DNA from: Arthrobacter sp. MYb227
GTDB lineage: Bacteria > Actinomycetota > Actinomycetes > Actinomycetales > Micrococcaceae
Assembly (NCBI RefSeq): GCF_002975435.1
Contig: NZ_PCPT01000004.1
Location: 124,001-188,000, forward strand
Length of the DNA stretch: 64,000 nucleotides
Reading direction: 5' to 3'
Of this stretch, positions 26,294 through 34,057 are shown in pieces (position 1 is the first letter of the stretch; the number at the start of each line of letters is the position of its first letter). Under the pieces are notes generated by a model. That model was not told the DNA's origin, did no database searches, and was given only the letters and a program-made list of their open reading frames with translations. Both the position numbers and the translations under genes were made by a program.

Positions 26294-26355
26294 GGTGAAA
26301 TAAACCCCTTAGATCGGTAACCACTCAAATGCTGATTACCCTTGGTTACCCTCGT

Positions 26356-27267
26356 TTAGGAGGCTGTGGCGAAAACCAATTCTGGTTTGGCTTCCTTGCC
26401 CTTGTTCTTGAGCAGGGCCACCAGGGTTCCATCCGGAGCGAAGGCGGCTGTCACTTCTTCGGTTTCATTACTCGAGATACGGCGTCCGTAGGAAAGCTCG
26501 GCACGTTCGTGTTCGGTCAAATCTCGACGTACGAATAGTGCATCTGCCGCAGCTTCCAGTGGAAGATACTCAAACTTCTCGGCAAGCTGTTCAAGTGTGC
26601 GAGCACGATTTAAGGTGTACGGGCCAACCTCGGTGCGGCGCAATGCGGTGAGGTGGCCGCCCACGGCCAGGTCCTCACCCAGATCTCGAGCCAGCGCACG
26701 AATGTAGGTGCCCGAGGAGCATTCGACGGTTACGTCAATATCCAAGACCTTGCCGGCGCGTTCGCGACGGATCTCATGGATCTCAAATCTGTGGATGGTT
26801 ACCGGGCGAGACGCGAGCTTCACATCTTCTCCGGCGCGCACGCGAGCGTAAGCACGTTCACCGTTGACCTTGATGGCGCTCACCGAAGAAGGAACCTGTT
26901 CAATGGGCCCGGTCAGCTTTGCAACCGATTCACGGATCTGCTCTTCGGTGACGGCAGCGGCAATGCGCGCCTGGACCATCTCACCTTCAGCATCGTCGGT
27001 GATCGTAGACTCACCCAAGCGGATAGTTGCCGTGTAGGTTTTGTTAGCACCCACAATGTAGGTCAGGAGGCGCGTTGCCTTGTTAATACCAAGTACCAAG
27101 ACTCCGGTAGCCATCGGATCCAAGGTTCCTGCGTGTCCGACTTTACGGGTTCCTGCCAGTCGGCGGGTACGTCCCACAACATCATGGCTCGTCCAGCCCT
27201 GTGGTTTGTCGATAATGACAAGGCCTGAGCCAATGGGTTCCGTGGTGTTCTGCGCCGCTGTTTTCAC
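26356..27267 (-). CDS. truB: tRNA pseudouridine(55) synthase
   Basis: 303 aa. 'GLVIIDKPQGWTSHDVV' and 'KVGHAGTLDPMATGVLVLG' with catalytic Asp50 are diagnostic, as are 'YTATIRLG' and 'IRALARDLGEDL'. The enzyme makes pseudouridine 55 in the T-loop of tRNAs. The start is a GTG. It is separated here from rbfA by about 6 kb of inserted genes, whereas truB usually follows rbfA directly. Confidence 0.96.
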   Translation of the reverse strand: MKTAAQNTTEPIGSGLVIIDKPQGWTSHDVVGRTRRLAGTRKVGHAGTLDPMATGVLVLGINKATRLLTYIVGANKTYTATIRLGESTITDDAEGEMVQARIAAAVTEEQIRESVAKLTGPIEQVPSSVSAIKVNGERAYARVRAGEDVKLASRPVTIHRFEIHEIRRERAGKVLDIDVTVECSSGTYIRALARDLGEDLAVGGHLTALRRTEVGPYTLNRARTLEQLAEKFEYLPLEAAADALFVRRDLTEHERAELSYGRRISSNETEEVTAAFAPDGTLVALLKNKGKEAKPELVFATAS

Positions 27268-27522
27268 GCCCTCAAGTATAGGCTGGATTGCCAGAGCTTT
27301 TCTTTGCTTCCCGCCACCCCATGCGCAACATCACCAAATATGCCTTGGGCACTCCTCAACATTCACAGTGTGTCTTGCGTGATAACCGAGCATTCTCCTG
27401 TTGTTTGCGACTCCTGCTGGAGAATCCATCATCCGACCATTGACTTACCTCAAATATGCCCCCTACGGTCGGCATTAAAGATCCTGAGTTCCGAGGTGTG
27501 GGTGGAGGTGGAGGTGGAGAAC

Positions 27523-28944
27523 GTGAACAGGCAACAACGGGTTGTGTTGCAAATTGCCATCCTTGCTTCGTTCGTCGCATTCCTTGATGGATCAATAGTC
27601 AATGTGGCGTTGCCAGCAATTTCCAAGGAGCTTGGTGGCGGAATCAGCACTCAACAATGGGTTCTAGATGGATATTTACTCTCCCTAGGTGCTTTGATCT
27701 TGGTGGCCGGGAGCCTGTCGGACATATTTGGCCGAGTGAAAATCCTACGTACGGGTTTGCTGCTCTTCGGCATTGCTTCGCTGCTATGTGTGGTTGCCCC
27801 GAACGCTGGCATACTCATTGCTGCTCGGCTCCTTCAAGGTGCGGCCGCTGCCCTTTTGGTTCCCAGCTCATTGGCAATGATTACCTCCGAATTTCCCGAA
27901 GAACCACGGGCTAAGGCCATCGGTACGTGGACCGCGTGGACGGGTACCGCATTTGTTGCGGGCCCCTTATTGGGTGGTCTATTGGTGGATTTGGTGTCAT
28001 GGCGGTTGATCTTTGCCATCAATATCATTCCCATTGCGGTGACATTGGCCTTGCTCGTACGATTGCACGACCCCGCAAGATCTTCTGCTCATGGTGCCAT
28101 CGATCTACCTGGCGCGTTCTTCACAGCACTGGGACTTGCAGGAACCGTTTATTCCTTGATTGTCCAAGGCAGCTCCAATTGGTCAAACCCCGTGGTTTAT
28201 TTGCCGTTTTGTATCGGGTTGCTATCCTTTGCCCTATTTTTCTGGCGCCAAAGTAAAGCAGTTCGGCCCATGATGCCGCTGAGTTTGTTCCGTGAACGAA
28301 ACTTTAGCGTTGGAAACGTGGCTACCGCGGCCTTCTATGCGGGAATTTCGCTTGGCACATTCATCATTCCAGTCTTTCTGCAAGAAGCCGCGGGCTTTAG
28401 CGCTTTTGCAGCTGGACTGGCCACGATCCCCGTGACGGTTCTGTCGTTAGCACTCTCAACAGTCTTCGGGATACTTTCTGGTAAATACGGGCCCCGGCTG
28501 TTCATGTGTATCGGCCCACTGATCGCGGGAAGCGGCTTTTTGCTCATGGTAACCGTTGCCAACCCATTGAATTATTGGCAGCAACTGCTACCGGGAATAT
28601 TGGTGTTTGGTCTCGGCATGTCTATCACCGTGGCTCCACTCACGGCAACAATCTTGGGCGCACTCGATGCTTCGCAAAGCGGCATTGGCTCAGCAATAAA
28701 TAATGCTGTCGCTCGCGTGGCGGGGCTTATTGCCATTGCCGCGATAAGACTGGTCACCGGACCTGTGCTGGACACCACTGCATTTCATCGTGTTGCCCTG
28801 CTGACAGCTCTGCTGTTGGGCAGCGCCGGGATTATTTCTGGACTAGGGATTAGTAATTCCGGAGCAGCATCCGATCAAACCATCCCACCCGAATCCATTG
28901 CCGCATGTCATGACAAGAATGCACCAAATATCTCAGCAAGCTGA
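27523..28944 (+). CDS. DHA2-type MFS drug/metabolite exporter
   Basis: About 473 aa with 14 predicted membrane spans, as in the EmrB/QacA branch. The motifs 'FLDGSIVNVALPAI', 'WVLDGYLLSLGALILVAGSLSDIFGRVKIL'-like sequence and 'ARLLQGAAAALLVPSSLAMI' are typical. The frame is open back to 27304, but the GTG at 27523 follows GGAGGTGGAGAAC and starts just before the first span. Divergent from truB; no linked regulator is visible. Confidence 0.87.
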   Translation: MNRQQRVVLQIAILASFVAFLDGSIVNVALPAISKELGGGISTQQWVLDGYLLSLGALILVAGSLSDIFGRVKILRTGLLLFGIASLLCVVAPNAGILIAARLLQGAAAALLVPSSLAMITSEFPEEPRAKAIGTWTAWTGTAFVAGPLLGGLLVDLVSWRLIFAINIIPIAVTLALLVRLHDPARSSAHGAIDLPGAFFTALGLAGTVYSLIVQGSSNWSNPVVYLPFCIGLLSFALFFWRQSKAVRPMMPLSLFRERNFSVGNVATAAFYAGISLGTFIIPVFLQEAAGFSAFAAGLATIPVTVLSLALSTVFGILSGKYGPRLFMCIGPLIAGSGFLLMVTVANPLNYWQQLLPGILVFGLGMSITVAPLTATILGALDASQSGIGSAINNAVARVAGLIAIAAIRLVTGPVLDTTAFHRVALLTALLLGSAGIISGLGISNSGAASDQTIPPESIAACHDKNAPNISAS

Positions 28945-29382
28945 GTGCTTTCAACCCAAAAAACCTTAGTCTGCATCAAAACTTTCACCCTCCAACCACC
29001 CTTGGCAACCAAATCTTGGCATCCGTCCAATGGTCTGATGTTTTACAAAGAAACTTTTTCTGAATACCTCAAACCTTGAAAATACAAGATGTAGAACCCA
29101 TTGACTTCCTCCAAGTCCAGCAATACTGTTCTCACTGTTCGGTCTACACCGAATAAGCAGTTCCCGGGGAAGTACAGCTGGGGCGCTAACCCGCACACCG
29201 TTCTTATCGGTATCCACTCGCACCACCCACAGACGGCAAATTTGTTCCGCATCTTTGCCGGTGTCGCGCGCTCGTTGACGAGCCTTCGATGCCCAACGTC
29301 TGTAGTCACCGCGAGACCAACTCAATCACCTCTGTTCCCCACAAATTGTGGAACAACATTGCGTTTTGAATAGGTCATCCAG
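28945..29382. other. Intergenic region with no convincing gene
   Basis: An open frame on the minus strand (28966-29325, up to 119 codons) has no recognisable domain, unlike composition and no ribosome site that decides a start. I leave it uncalled. The end next to 29383 should carry the promoter of the secreted protein gene. Confidence 0.5.
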
Positions 29383-30486
29383 ATGAAATTCAGATCCATC
29401 GCGGCACTAGCCGCGGCTTCGGCCTTGGCGGTAACCCTCAGCGTGACCCCGGCTCAAGCACACAGCAACAACCACTCACACCATTCGCCTAAACCCCCGG
29501 TGAGCAACGTCAAAACACTCACCGATGGTTTGATCTCACCATTAAAGGTAGCCTTCGGCCCCCACGGGAGCCTGCTGGTTGCCGAATCCTTCGCGGGACA
29601 GCTGAGCTCAGTTTCCAAGACCGGAGTCAAGAAAGTTATTGCCAGCGCCCCGGGCTCCGAAATCGCTGGCGTTTCCTACGCCAACGGCACCACGTACTAT
29701 TTTGAAAACAGCTCGCCCGCCCCGGATGTTGCTGGTCCAGCGGTCTTGAAGACCATCAAGAACGGCAAGACTCGTTCGGTCACCGACCTGCTGAAGTTTG
29801 AAAAGAAGCACAACCCGGATGCAAATACCGTGTACGGTGTCCGGGACGTTTCAAAATCCTGTCTAGCTCAATCACCAGCCATGCAGTCAAAGGGTGAGAT
29901 GTACTCTCATCCGTACTCCACCGCGCCGAGCCGCAATGGACTGTACGTTGGGGATGCGGGGGCCAACGTCATCTTGAACGTTTCGCATCATGGCAAGGTG
30001 AAGCTTGTGAAGAAGTTACCCGCCGAACCGGTCATGATCACCAAGAAAGTTCAGGCGGAAGGCGCTGCCAATGGCATGAACGTTCCTGACTGCATGCTGG
30101 GACACAATTACTATGCCCAGCCTGTTCCCACCGACATTGAAGTTGTTGGGAATTGGCTGTACTACACGGTGCTACCTGGCGTACCGGGTGAATCGTTCTC
30201 TGCTGGCAAGGCTTACCGTATGCATTTGAAGTCTCACCGCACCGAACTGCTGGCCAAGGGCCTTAGCGCTCCAACCGGCATTGCTGTTGATCACCGCGGG
30301 CGGGTCTACGTCTCCGAACTGATGGGGGCAGGCGTTTCAATGCTTTCCCATGGCAAGAAGACCACCGTACTGCCGGCCATGATGGCAGCAGATGTTGAAA
30401 TTGGGGGTCGAACCCTCGCCGTCACCACCAATGCTCTGGTTGAGCCTCCAGCAACCGGCAATGTTATGACAGCAAGGATTCGCTAA
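29383..30486 (+). CDS. Secreted ScyD/ScyE-type beta-propeller protein
   Basis: 367 aa. A Sec signal peptide ('AALAAASALAVTLSVTPAQA', cleavage near residue 26) is followed by a His-rich stretch and then a propeller of NHL-like repeats ('GLISPLKVAFGPHGSLLVAE', 'GLYVGDAGANVILNV', 'GLSAPTGIAVDHRGRVYVSEL'). This layout is that of the ScyD/ScyE family named after cyanobacterial scytonemin genes; in actinobacteria its role is unknown. Exported by prediction. No scytonemin genes are nearby. Confidence 0.82.
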   Translation: MKFRSIAALAAASALAVTLSVTPAQAHSNNHSHHSPKPPVSNVKTLTDGLISPLKVAFGPHGSLLVAESFAGQLSSVSKTGVKKVIASAPGSEIAGVSYANGTTYYFENSSPAPDVAGPAVLKTIKNGKTRSVTDLLKFEKKHNPDANTVYGVRDVSKSCLAQSPAMQSKGEMYSHPYSTAPSRNGLYVGDAGANVILNVSHHGKVKLVKKLPAEPVMITKKVQAEGAANGMNVPDCMLGHNYYAQPVPTDIEVVGNWLYYTVLPGVPGESFSAGKAYRMHLKSHRTELLAKGLSAPTGIAVDHRGRVYVSELMGAGVSMLSHGKKTTVLPAMMAADVEIGGRTLAVTTNALVEPPATGNVMTARIR

Positions 30487-30494
30487 ACAACATC

Positions 30495-30561
30495 AGCGGC
30501 CGAAGCACCCGGTGCTTGGCGGCCTTCACAAAAACGGCATTCTCTTGGGGAACGATGCCGT
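30495..30561 (+). terminator. Two hairpins after the secreted protein gene
   Basis: AAGCACC and GGTGCTT form a short stem near 30504-30518 extended by GGCC arms, and ACGGCAT/ATGCCGT form a second near 30534-30561. Together they probably end the upstream transcript. Confidence 0.5.
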
Positions 30562-30640
30562 GATCTCACGGTGAAGGAGACACCGCCTAGCACCGGGCCA
30601 CCGGTTCCTACTTGTAGGGTCGGTACTCAGTGGGAGTTCT

Positions 30641-30684
30641 AAGGCCTGTGGTTACACCTATTTGTAGGTGTAACCACAGGCCTT
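30641..30684. terminator. Perfect 19-bp hairpin
   Basis: AAGGCCTGTGGTTACACCT (30641-30659) and its exact complement (30666-30684) flank a 6-base loop. It is the strongest hairpin in the window. It is 155 bp past the secreted-protein stop and has no gene on the other side for over 350 bp, so which transcript it ends is unclear. Confidence 0.7.
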
Positions 30685-30909
30685 CTCCTCTTGTCCTACC
30701 AGCCTGCTTTCCTGCATATGCCATTCAAAACACCAAGAATTTCGCCAACCTTGGCATTTTCAGCGCACTCTGGATCCGCGGCCGAGGCATGAAAGAACGT
30801 GTTTACTGCGCATTCTTATGAGTCTCGGCGTTCCACGCAGTGCCCTGAGCAAAGGCCTATCTTTCATCTCATCTGAATTTGTTCACGTTTCTCGGCTAGA
30901 ACGTGACCA

Positions 30910-30939
30910 TTGACTCTGTCACGGAGCTCTGCCTAGATT
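30910..30939 (+). promoter_or_regulatory. Candidate promoter of the amide operon
   Basis: TTGACT (30910-30915) and TAGATT (30934-30939) are separated by 18 bp and lie about 100 bp before the AmiS-like start. The region 30685-31037 otherwise shows no gene. Confidence 0.45.
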
Positions 30940-31037
30940 AGAACCAGCTCGATGAACACTTGGCGGGAAACGGTTTCATTTCTTGCCCGCGCGCCACCCC
31001 TCATCCGCACCCACTTCAGCGCTTTTAAGGATTCACC

Positions 31038-31661
31038 TTGAGTAATGTTGGTTTGCTTTACGTTGGAGCCGTACTTTTCATCAATGGTCTGATGCTCATT
31101 GGTAAGGTGCCAACGAAGTCCGGGGTCCTGATGAACCTCTTCGTTGGTGGCATGCAAACAATCTTCCCCACCATCATCATTGCTCAGGCAAATGAGGATC
31201 CCGCGGTAATCTTCGGAGCCTCGGGGCTCTACCTTTTCGCTTTCACCTACCTCTACGTAGGAATCGACGGACTTTACAACCTACCCGGTGACGGTCTGGG
31301 TTGGTTCTCACTGTTTGTCACCGTGTGTGCCTTGTTCTTTGGAACCGTCTTAGCCGTACATTTCCAGGACCCGCTCACCGCCGTGATGTGGTACCTGTGG
31401 GCGGTGCTCTGGTTCATGTTCTTCCTGGTTTTGGGTCTACACATGGAATCGCTGACCATTGCCACCGGGTGGTTCACGCTGATCGTCGCCCACATCTCGG
31501 CAACCATCCCCGCGTTTTTATTGCTCACCGGAACCTTTAATTCAACAGTTCCCAACGCGCTAGTGATGGCGGCAGCCGGATTGCTCGCGCTGCTCTTTGC
31601 CCTTGCCATGGGACGGCGAGCCGCTAGTAAGGCCCCGACCGCTGCATTGCAGGACGCCTGA
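31038..31661 (+). CDS. AmiS/UreI family amide/urea channel
   Basis: 207 aa with six or seven membrane spans. 'VGLLYVGAVLFINGLMLIG', 'FLFAFTYLYVGI'-like sequence and 'WYLWAVLWFMFFLVLGLHME' match the AmiS/UreI family, which conducts urea or short amides. The TTG start follows AAGGATTCACC. It heads a cluster with FmdB and formamidase, consistent with uptake of formamide or a similar amide as nitrogen source. Confidence 0.9.
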   Translation: MSNVGLLYVGAVLFINGLMLIGKVPTKSGVLMNLFVGGMQTIFPTIIIAQANEDPAVIFGASGLYLFAFTYLYVGIDGLYNLPGDGLGWFSLFVTVCALFFGTVLAVHFQDPLTAVMWYLWAVLWFMFFLVLGLHMESLTIATGWFTLIVAHISATIPAFLLLTGTFNSTVPNALVMAAAGLLALLFALAMGRRAASKAPTAALQDA

Positions 31662-31740
31662 TCAATGGTCCGACGTTTCACCCCGTGCGCGCCACAGCCT
31701 TAGTTTCGTTCTAATCGTGTCTAGTCCAGGAGGAACATCC

Positions 31741-32031
31741 ATGCCGTTGTATGAATTCCGGTGTCCAGAAGGCACCACGTTCGAGGCAACATTCACCATG
31801 AGCCAGGCTCCACAGATACTCGAATGCCCCTCATGCGGCCAGGAATCCCGGCGCCGGATTACCGCACCCAAACTCTCAATTGCCAACTCGGCACAATTCA
31901 AACTTATCGATTCAACCAAACGCAGCGCTCACGAACCCGAGGTGGTCTCAAACCGGCTGCCTTCCTCCGGCAGGTCACCTTCCACGCGGTATACGCACAA
32001 CCCGCTGCATCAAAAACTTCCACGGTCCTAA
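31741..32031 (+). CDS. fmdB: FmdB-type small regulatory/zinc-ribbon protein (one cysteine pair incomplete)
   Basis: 96 aa. 'MPLYEFRC' and 'ECPSCGQESRRRI' are FmdB hallmarks. The first half-site reads 'RCPEGTTF', so its second cysteine is missing; only C8, C35 and C38 remain of the usual four. The tail 'THNPLHQKLPR' is common in formamidase-linked copies. The ATG follows AGGAGGAACATCC. In Methylophilus, FmdB is reported with the formamidase operon; here it sits directly before it, 49 bp away. Confidence 0.85.
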   Translation: MPLYEFRCPEGTTFEATFTMSQAPQILECPSCGQESRRRITAPKLSIANSAQFKLIDSTKRSAHEPEVVSNRLPSSGRSPSTRYTHNPLHQKLPRS

Positions 32032-32080
32032 ACCGGTGAAGAGCTAGAGATCCACAGAAGAGTTCGTTAGGAGAAATGCA

Positions 32081-33340
32081 ATGCCTGAAGTACTGTTCCC
32101 TCTCGATTCATCCAAGAAGTTCGAAGATCAGGAGAAACTCGGACACAACCGCTGGCACCCAGAAATCCCACCGGTCGCCACGGTCAAACCCGGAGATTCA
32201 TTCCGGGTTGACTGCCGCGAATGGTTTGACGGCGCCATCAAAAATGATGACTCAGCCGAAGACATGCTCAATGCTCCACTGCTCACCGTCCACAAACTCT
32301 CCGGCCCCTTCCGGGTCGAAGGGGCCAAGCCCGGTGACCTGCTGATCGTCGACATCCTCGATGTGGGACCCATCCCGCAGGAAGACTCCGGCCCGCTTGC
32401 GGGCCAGGGCTGGGGATACACGGGCATCTTCTCCAAAAACAACGGTGGCAGCTTCCTGGTTGACCAATTCCCCGATGCCTACAAGGCCGTCTGGGAATTC
32501 AGCGGTCAGGTTGCAACATCTAGGCATGTGCCCGAGGTCAAGTTTGAAGGCATCATCCACCCCGGTCTCATGGGCACCGCGCCTTCCGCGGCACTCCTTG
32601 CCAAGTGGAACAAGCGCGAAGGCGATTTGATTGCCACCGACCCCCACCGCATGCCACCACTGGCACTTCCCCCGGAGGCCGAACACGCGATACTTGGTTC
32701 ACTCCCCCGGGACCAATGGGCCCGCGTGGGTGGCGAGGCAGCACGCACGGCACCACCACGGGAAAACGGCGGTAACCAGGACATCAAGAACCTTTCCAAG
32801 GGTTCACGAATCTTCTATCCGGTCTTTGTTGACGGAGCCAATCTCTCGGTCGGTGACCTGCACTTCTCCCAGGGAGATGGCGAAATCACCTTCTGTGGTG
32901 CCATCGAAATGGGCGGCTTCATCGATTTGCGCGTGGATATCATCAAAGGCGGCATGGAAACCTATGGGGTTGCCGAGCACGCGATCTTCATGCCGGGCCG
33001 GGTGGATCCACAGTTCAGCGAATGGTTGGCATTCTCCGGCACCTCGGTGACCCTTGACGGGGAACAGAAGTACCTGGATTCACACCTTTCCTACCAGCGG
33101 GCCTGCCTGCACGCCATCGATTACCTGACCAAGTTTGGCTACGCCCCGGAGCAGGCCTACCTGCTGCTGGGTGCAGCTCCGATTGAGGGTAGGCTTTCGG
33201 GCGTTGTGGATATCCCGAACTCCTGCTCGACCGTGTACCTGCCGACCTCAATGTTTGATTTTGATGTGCGGCCTTCGGCCTCCGGACCGTATCAAATCAA
33301 TCCGGGGATCGGGGCACCCATGGCGCCAAATAACGGCTAG
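32081..33340 (+). CDS. fmdA: Formamidase (acetamidase/formamidase family)
   Basis: 419 aa, the usual formamidase length. 'GDSFRVDCREWFDG', 'TVHKLSGPFRVEGAKPGDLL', 'FEGIIHPGLMGTAPS', 'FPVF'-like 'IFYPVFVDGANLSVGDLHFSQGDGE' sequence region and 'VDIPNSCSTVYLPT' identify it. It hydrolyses formamide to formate and ammonia in the cytosol. The gene ends at a clear terminator, which closes the amide operon. Confidence 0.95.
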   Translation: MPEVLFPLDSSKKFEDQEKLGHNRWHPEIPPVATVKPGDSFRVDCREWFDGAIKNDDSAEDMLNAPLLTVHKLSGPFRVEGAKPGDLLIVDILDVGPIPQEDSGPLAGQGWGYTGIFSKNNGGSFLVDQFPDAYKAVWEFSGQVATSRHVPEVKFEGIIHPGLMGTAPSAALLAKWNKREGDLIATDPHRMPPLALPPEAEHAILGSLPRDQWARVGGEAARTAPPRENGGNQDIKNLSKGSRIFYPVFVDGANLSVGDLHFSQGDGEITFCGAIEMGGFIDLRVDIIKGGMETYGVAEHAIFMPGRVDPQFSEWLAFSGTSVTLDGEQKYLDSHLSYQRACLHAIDYLTKFGYAPEQAYLLLGAAPIEGRLSGVVDIPNSCSTVYLPTSMFDFDVRPSASGPYQINPGIGAPMAPNNG

Positions 33341-33379
33341 AGTGCCAGAGAGCGACTCGCTATCTAAGCACTAAAAAGT

Positions 33380-33435
33380 AAGAACCCCCTGCAACGGCAA
33401 CCATTGTGCGGTCACCATAGTTTCAGGGGGTTCTT
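33380..33435. terminator. Bidirectional terminator between fmdA and rbfA
   Basis: AAGAACCCCCTG (33380-33391) pairs perfectly with CAGGGGGTTCTT (33424-33435), with a T run on the plus side and an A run that becomes T on the minus side. The two genes are convergent. Confidence 0.9.
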
Positions 33436-33474
33436 GCTGCCCCCGAATGCTTTCGGGGGGAAAAGACTTACGCC

Positions 33475-33912
33475 TTAGGCGTCTTCGTCTTCTTCTTCAT
33501 CGTGCTTGTACGGGTCTGCCTCGCCTGCGAAGGTCTTACCTTCGGCAAGGGCTGCCACCTCTGCGTCCTTGGCCTTGGCCACCTTGAGCAAAGCTTCAAG
33601 GTTTGAGGCGTTGACAGGAATTTCATCCGCAACAAACTCAAGGGTAGGAGTCAGACGAACCGTCAGGTTCTTTCCAACTTCCTTACGCAGGACACCACGG
33701 GACTTATCCAATGCCTTGGCGGCATCCGACTTTGCCTCATCGTCACCGAAGACCGTGTAGTAAATAGTTGCGTGCTGCAGATCGTTGGTTACCCGAGCAT
33801 CGGTGACCGTAATGGCCTCCACGCGGGGATCCTTTACTGCCTTCCCCAATGCCTGGGCAACAACCACCTTGATGCGCTGGGCAAGTTTTGCGGCACGAGC
33901 CGAGTCAGCCAT
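33475..33912 (-). CDS. rbfA: Ribosome-binding factor A
   Basis: 145 aa from the ATG at 33912, which follows AAGGAGCGATC. 'RAAKLAQRIKVVVAQALGKAVKDPR', 'ITVTDARVTNDLQHATIYYTVFG' and 'LTPTLEFVADE' sequences (shown in part) are typical RbfA KH-like domain blocks. It helps 16S rRNA 5' end processing and 30S maturation in the cold. The C-terminal tail is acidic and rich in Glu and Asp. Confidence 0.95.
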   Translation of the reverse strand: MADSARAAKLAQRIKVVVAQALGKAVKDPRVEAITVTDARVTNDLQHATIYYTVFGDDEAKSDAAKALDKSRGVLRKEVGKNLTVRLTPTLEFVADEIPVNASNLEALLKVAKAKDAEVAALAEGKTFAGEADPYKHDEEEDEDA

Positions 33913-33982
33913 GATCGCTCCTTCTAGTTCAAGGTTCACAAGGCACCTAGGGCCTTGAAAACTTTTGGTTGGTGCATTTGAG

Positions 33983-34030
33983 TAGCGTGGCGGCCGCCCC
34001 TAACAATGTAGGAGTGCGGCCGCCACGCTA
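33983..34030 (-). terminator. GC-rich hairpin between infB and rbfA
   Basis: TAGCGTGGCGGCCGC (33983-33997) and its perfect complement (34016-34030) surround an 18-base loop. No U tract follows in either direction, so it may be a processing site, pause or weak terminator inside the operon. Confidence 0.6.
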
Positions 34031-34057
34031 TACATCAAACACGGTTCCTCGAGAGGA

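Noticed and set aside
28966-29325. Minus-strand frame of 119 codons
   Set aside because: No domain, no ribosome site, odd composition; could be a decayed gene, but nothing supports a call.
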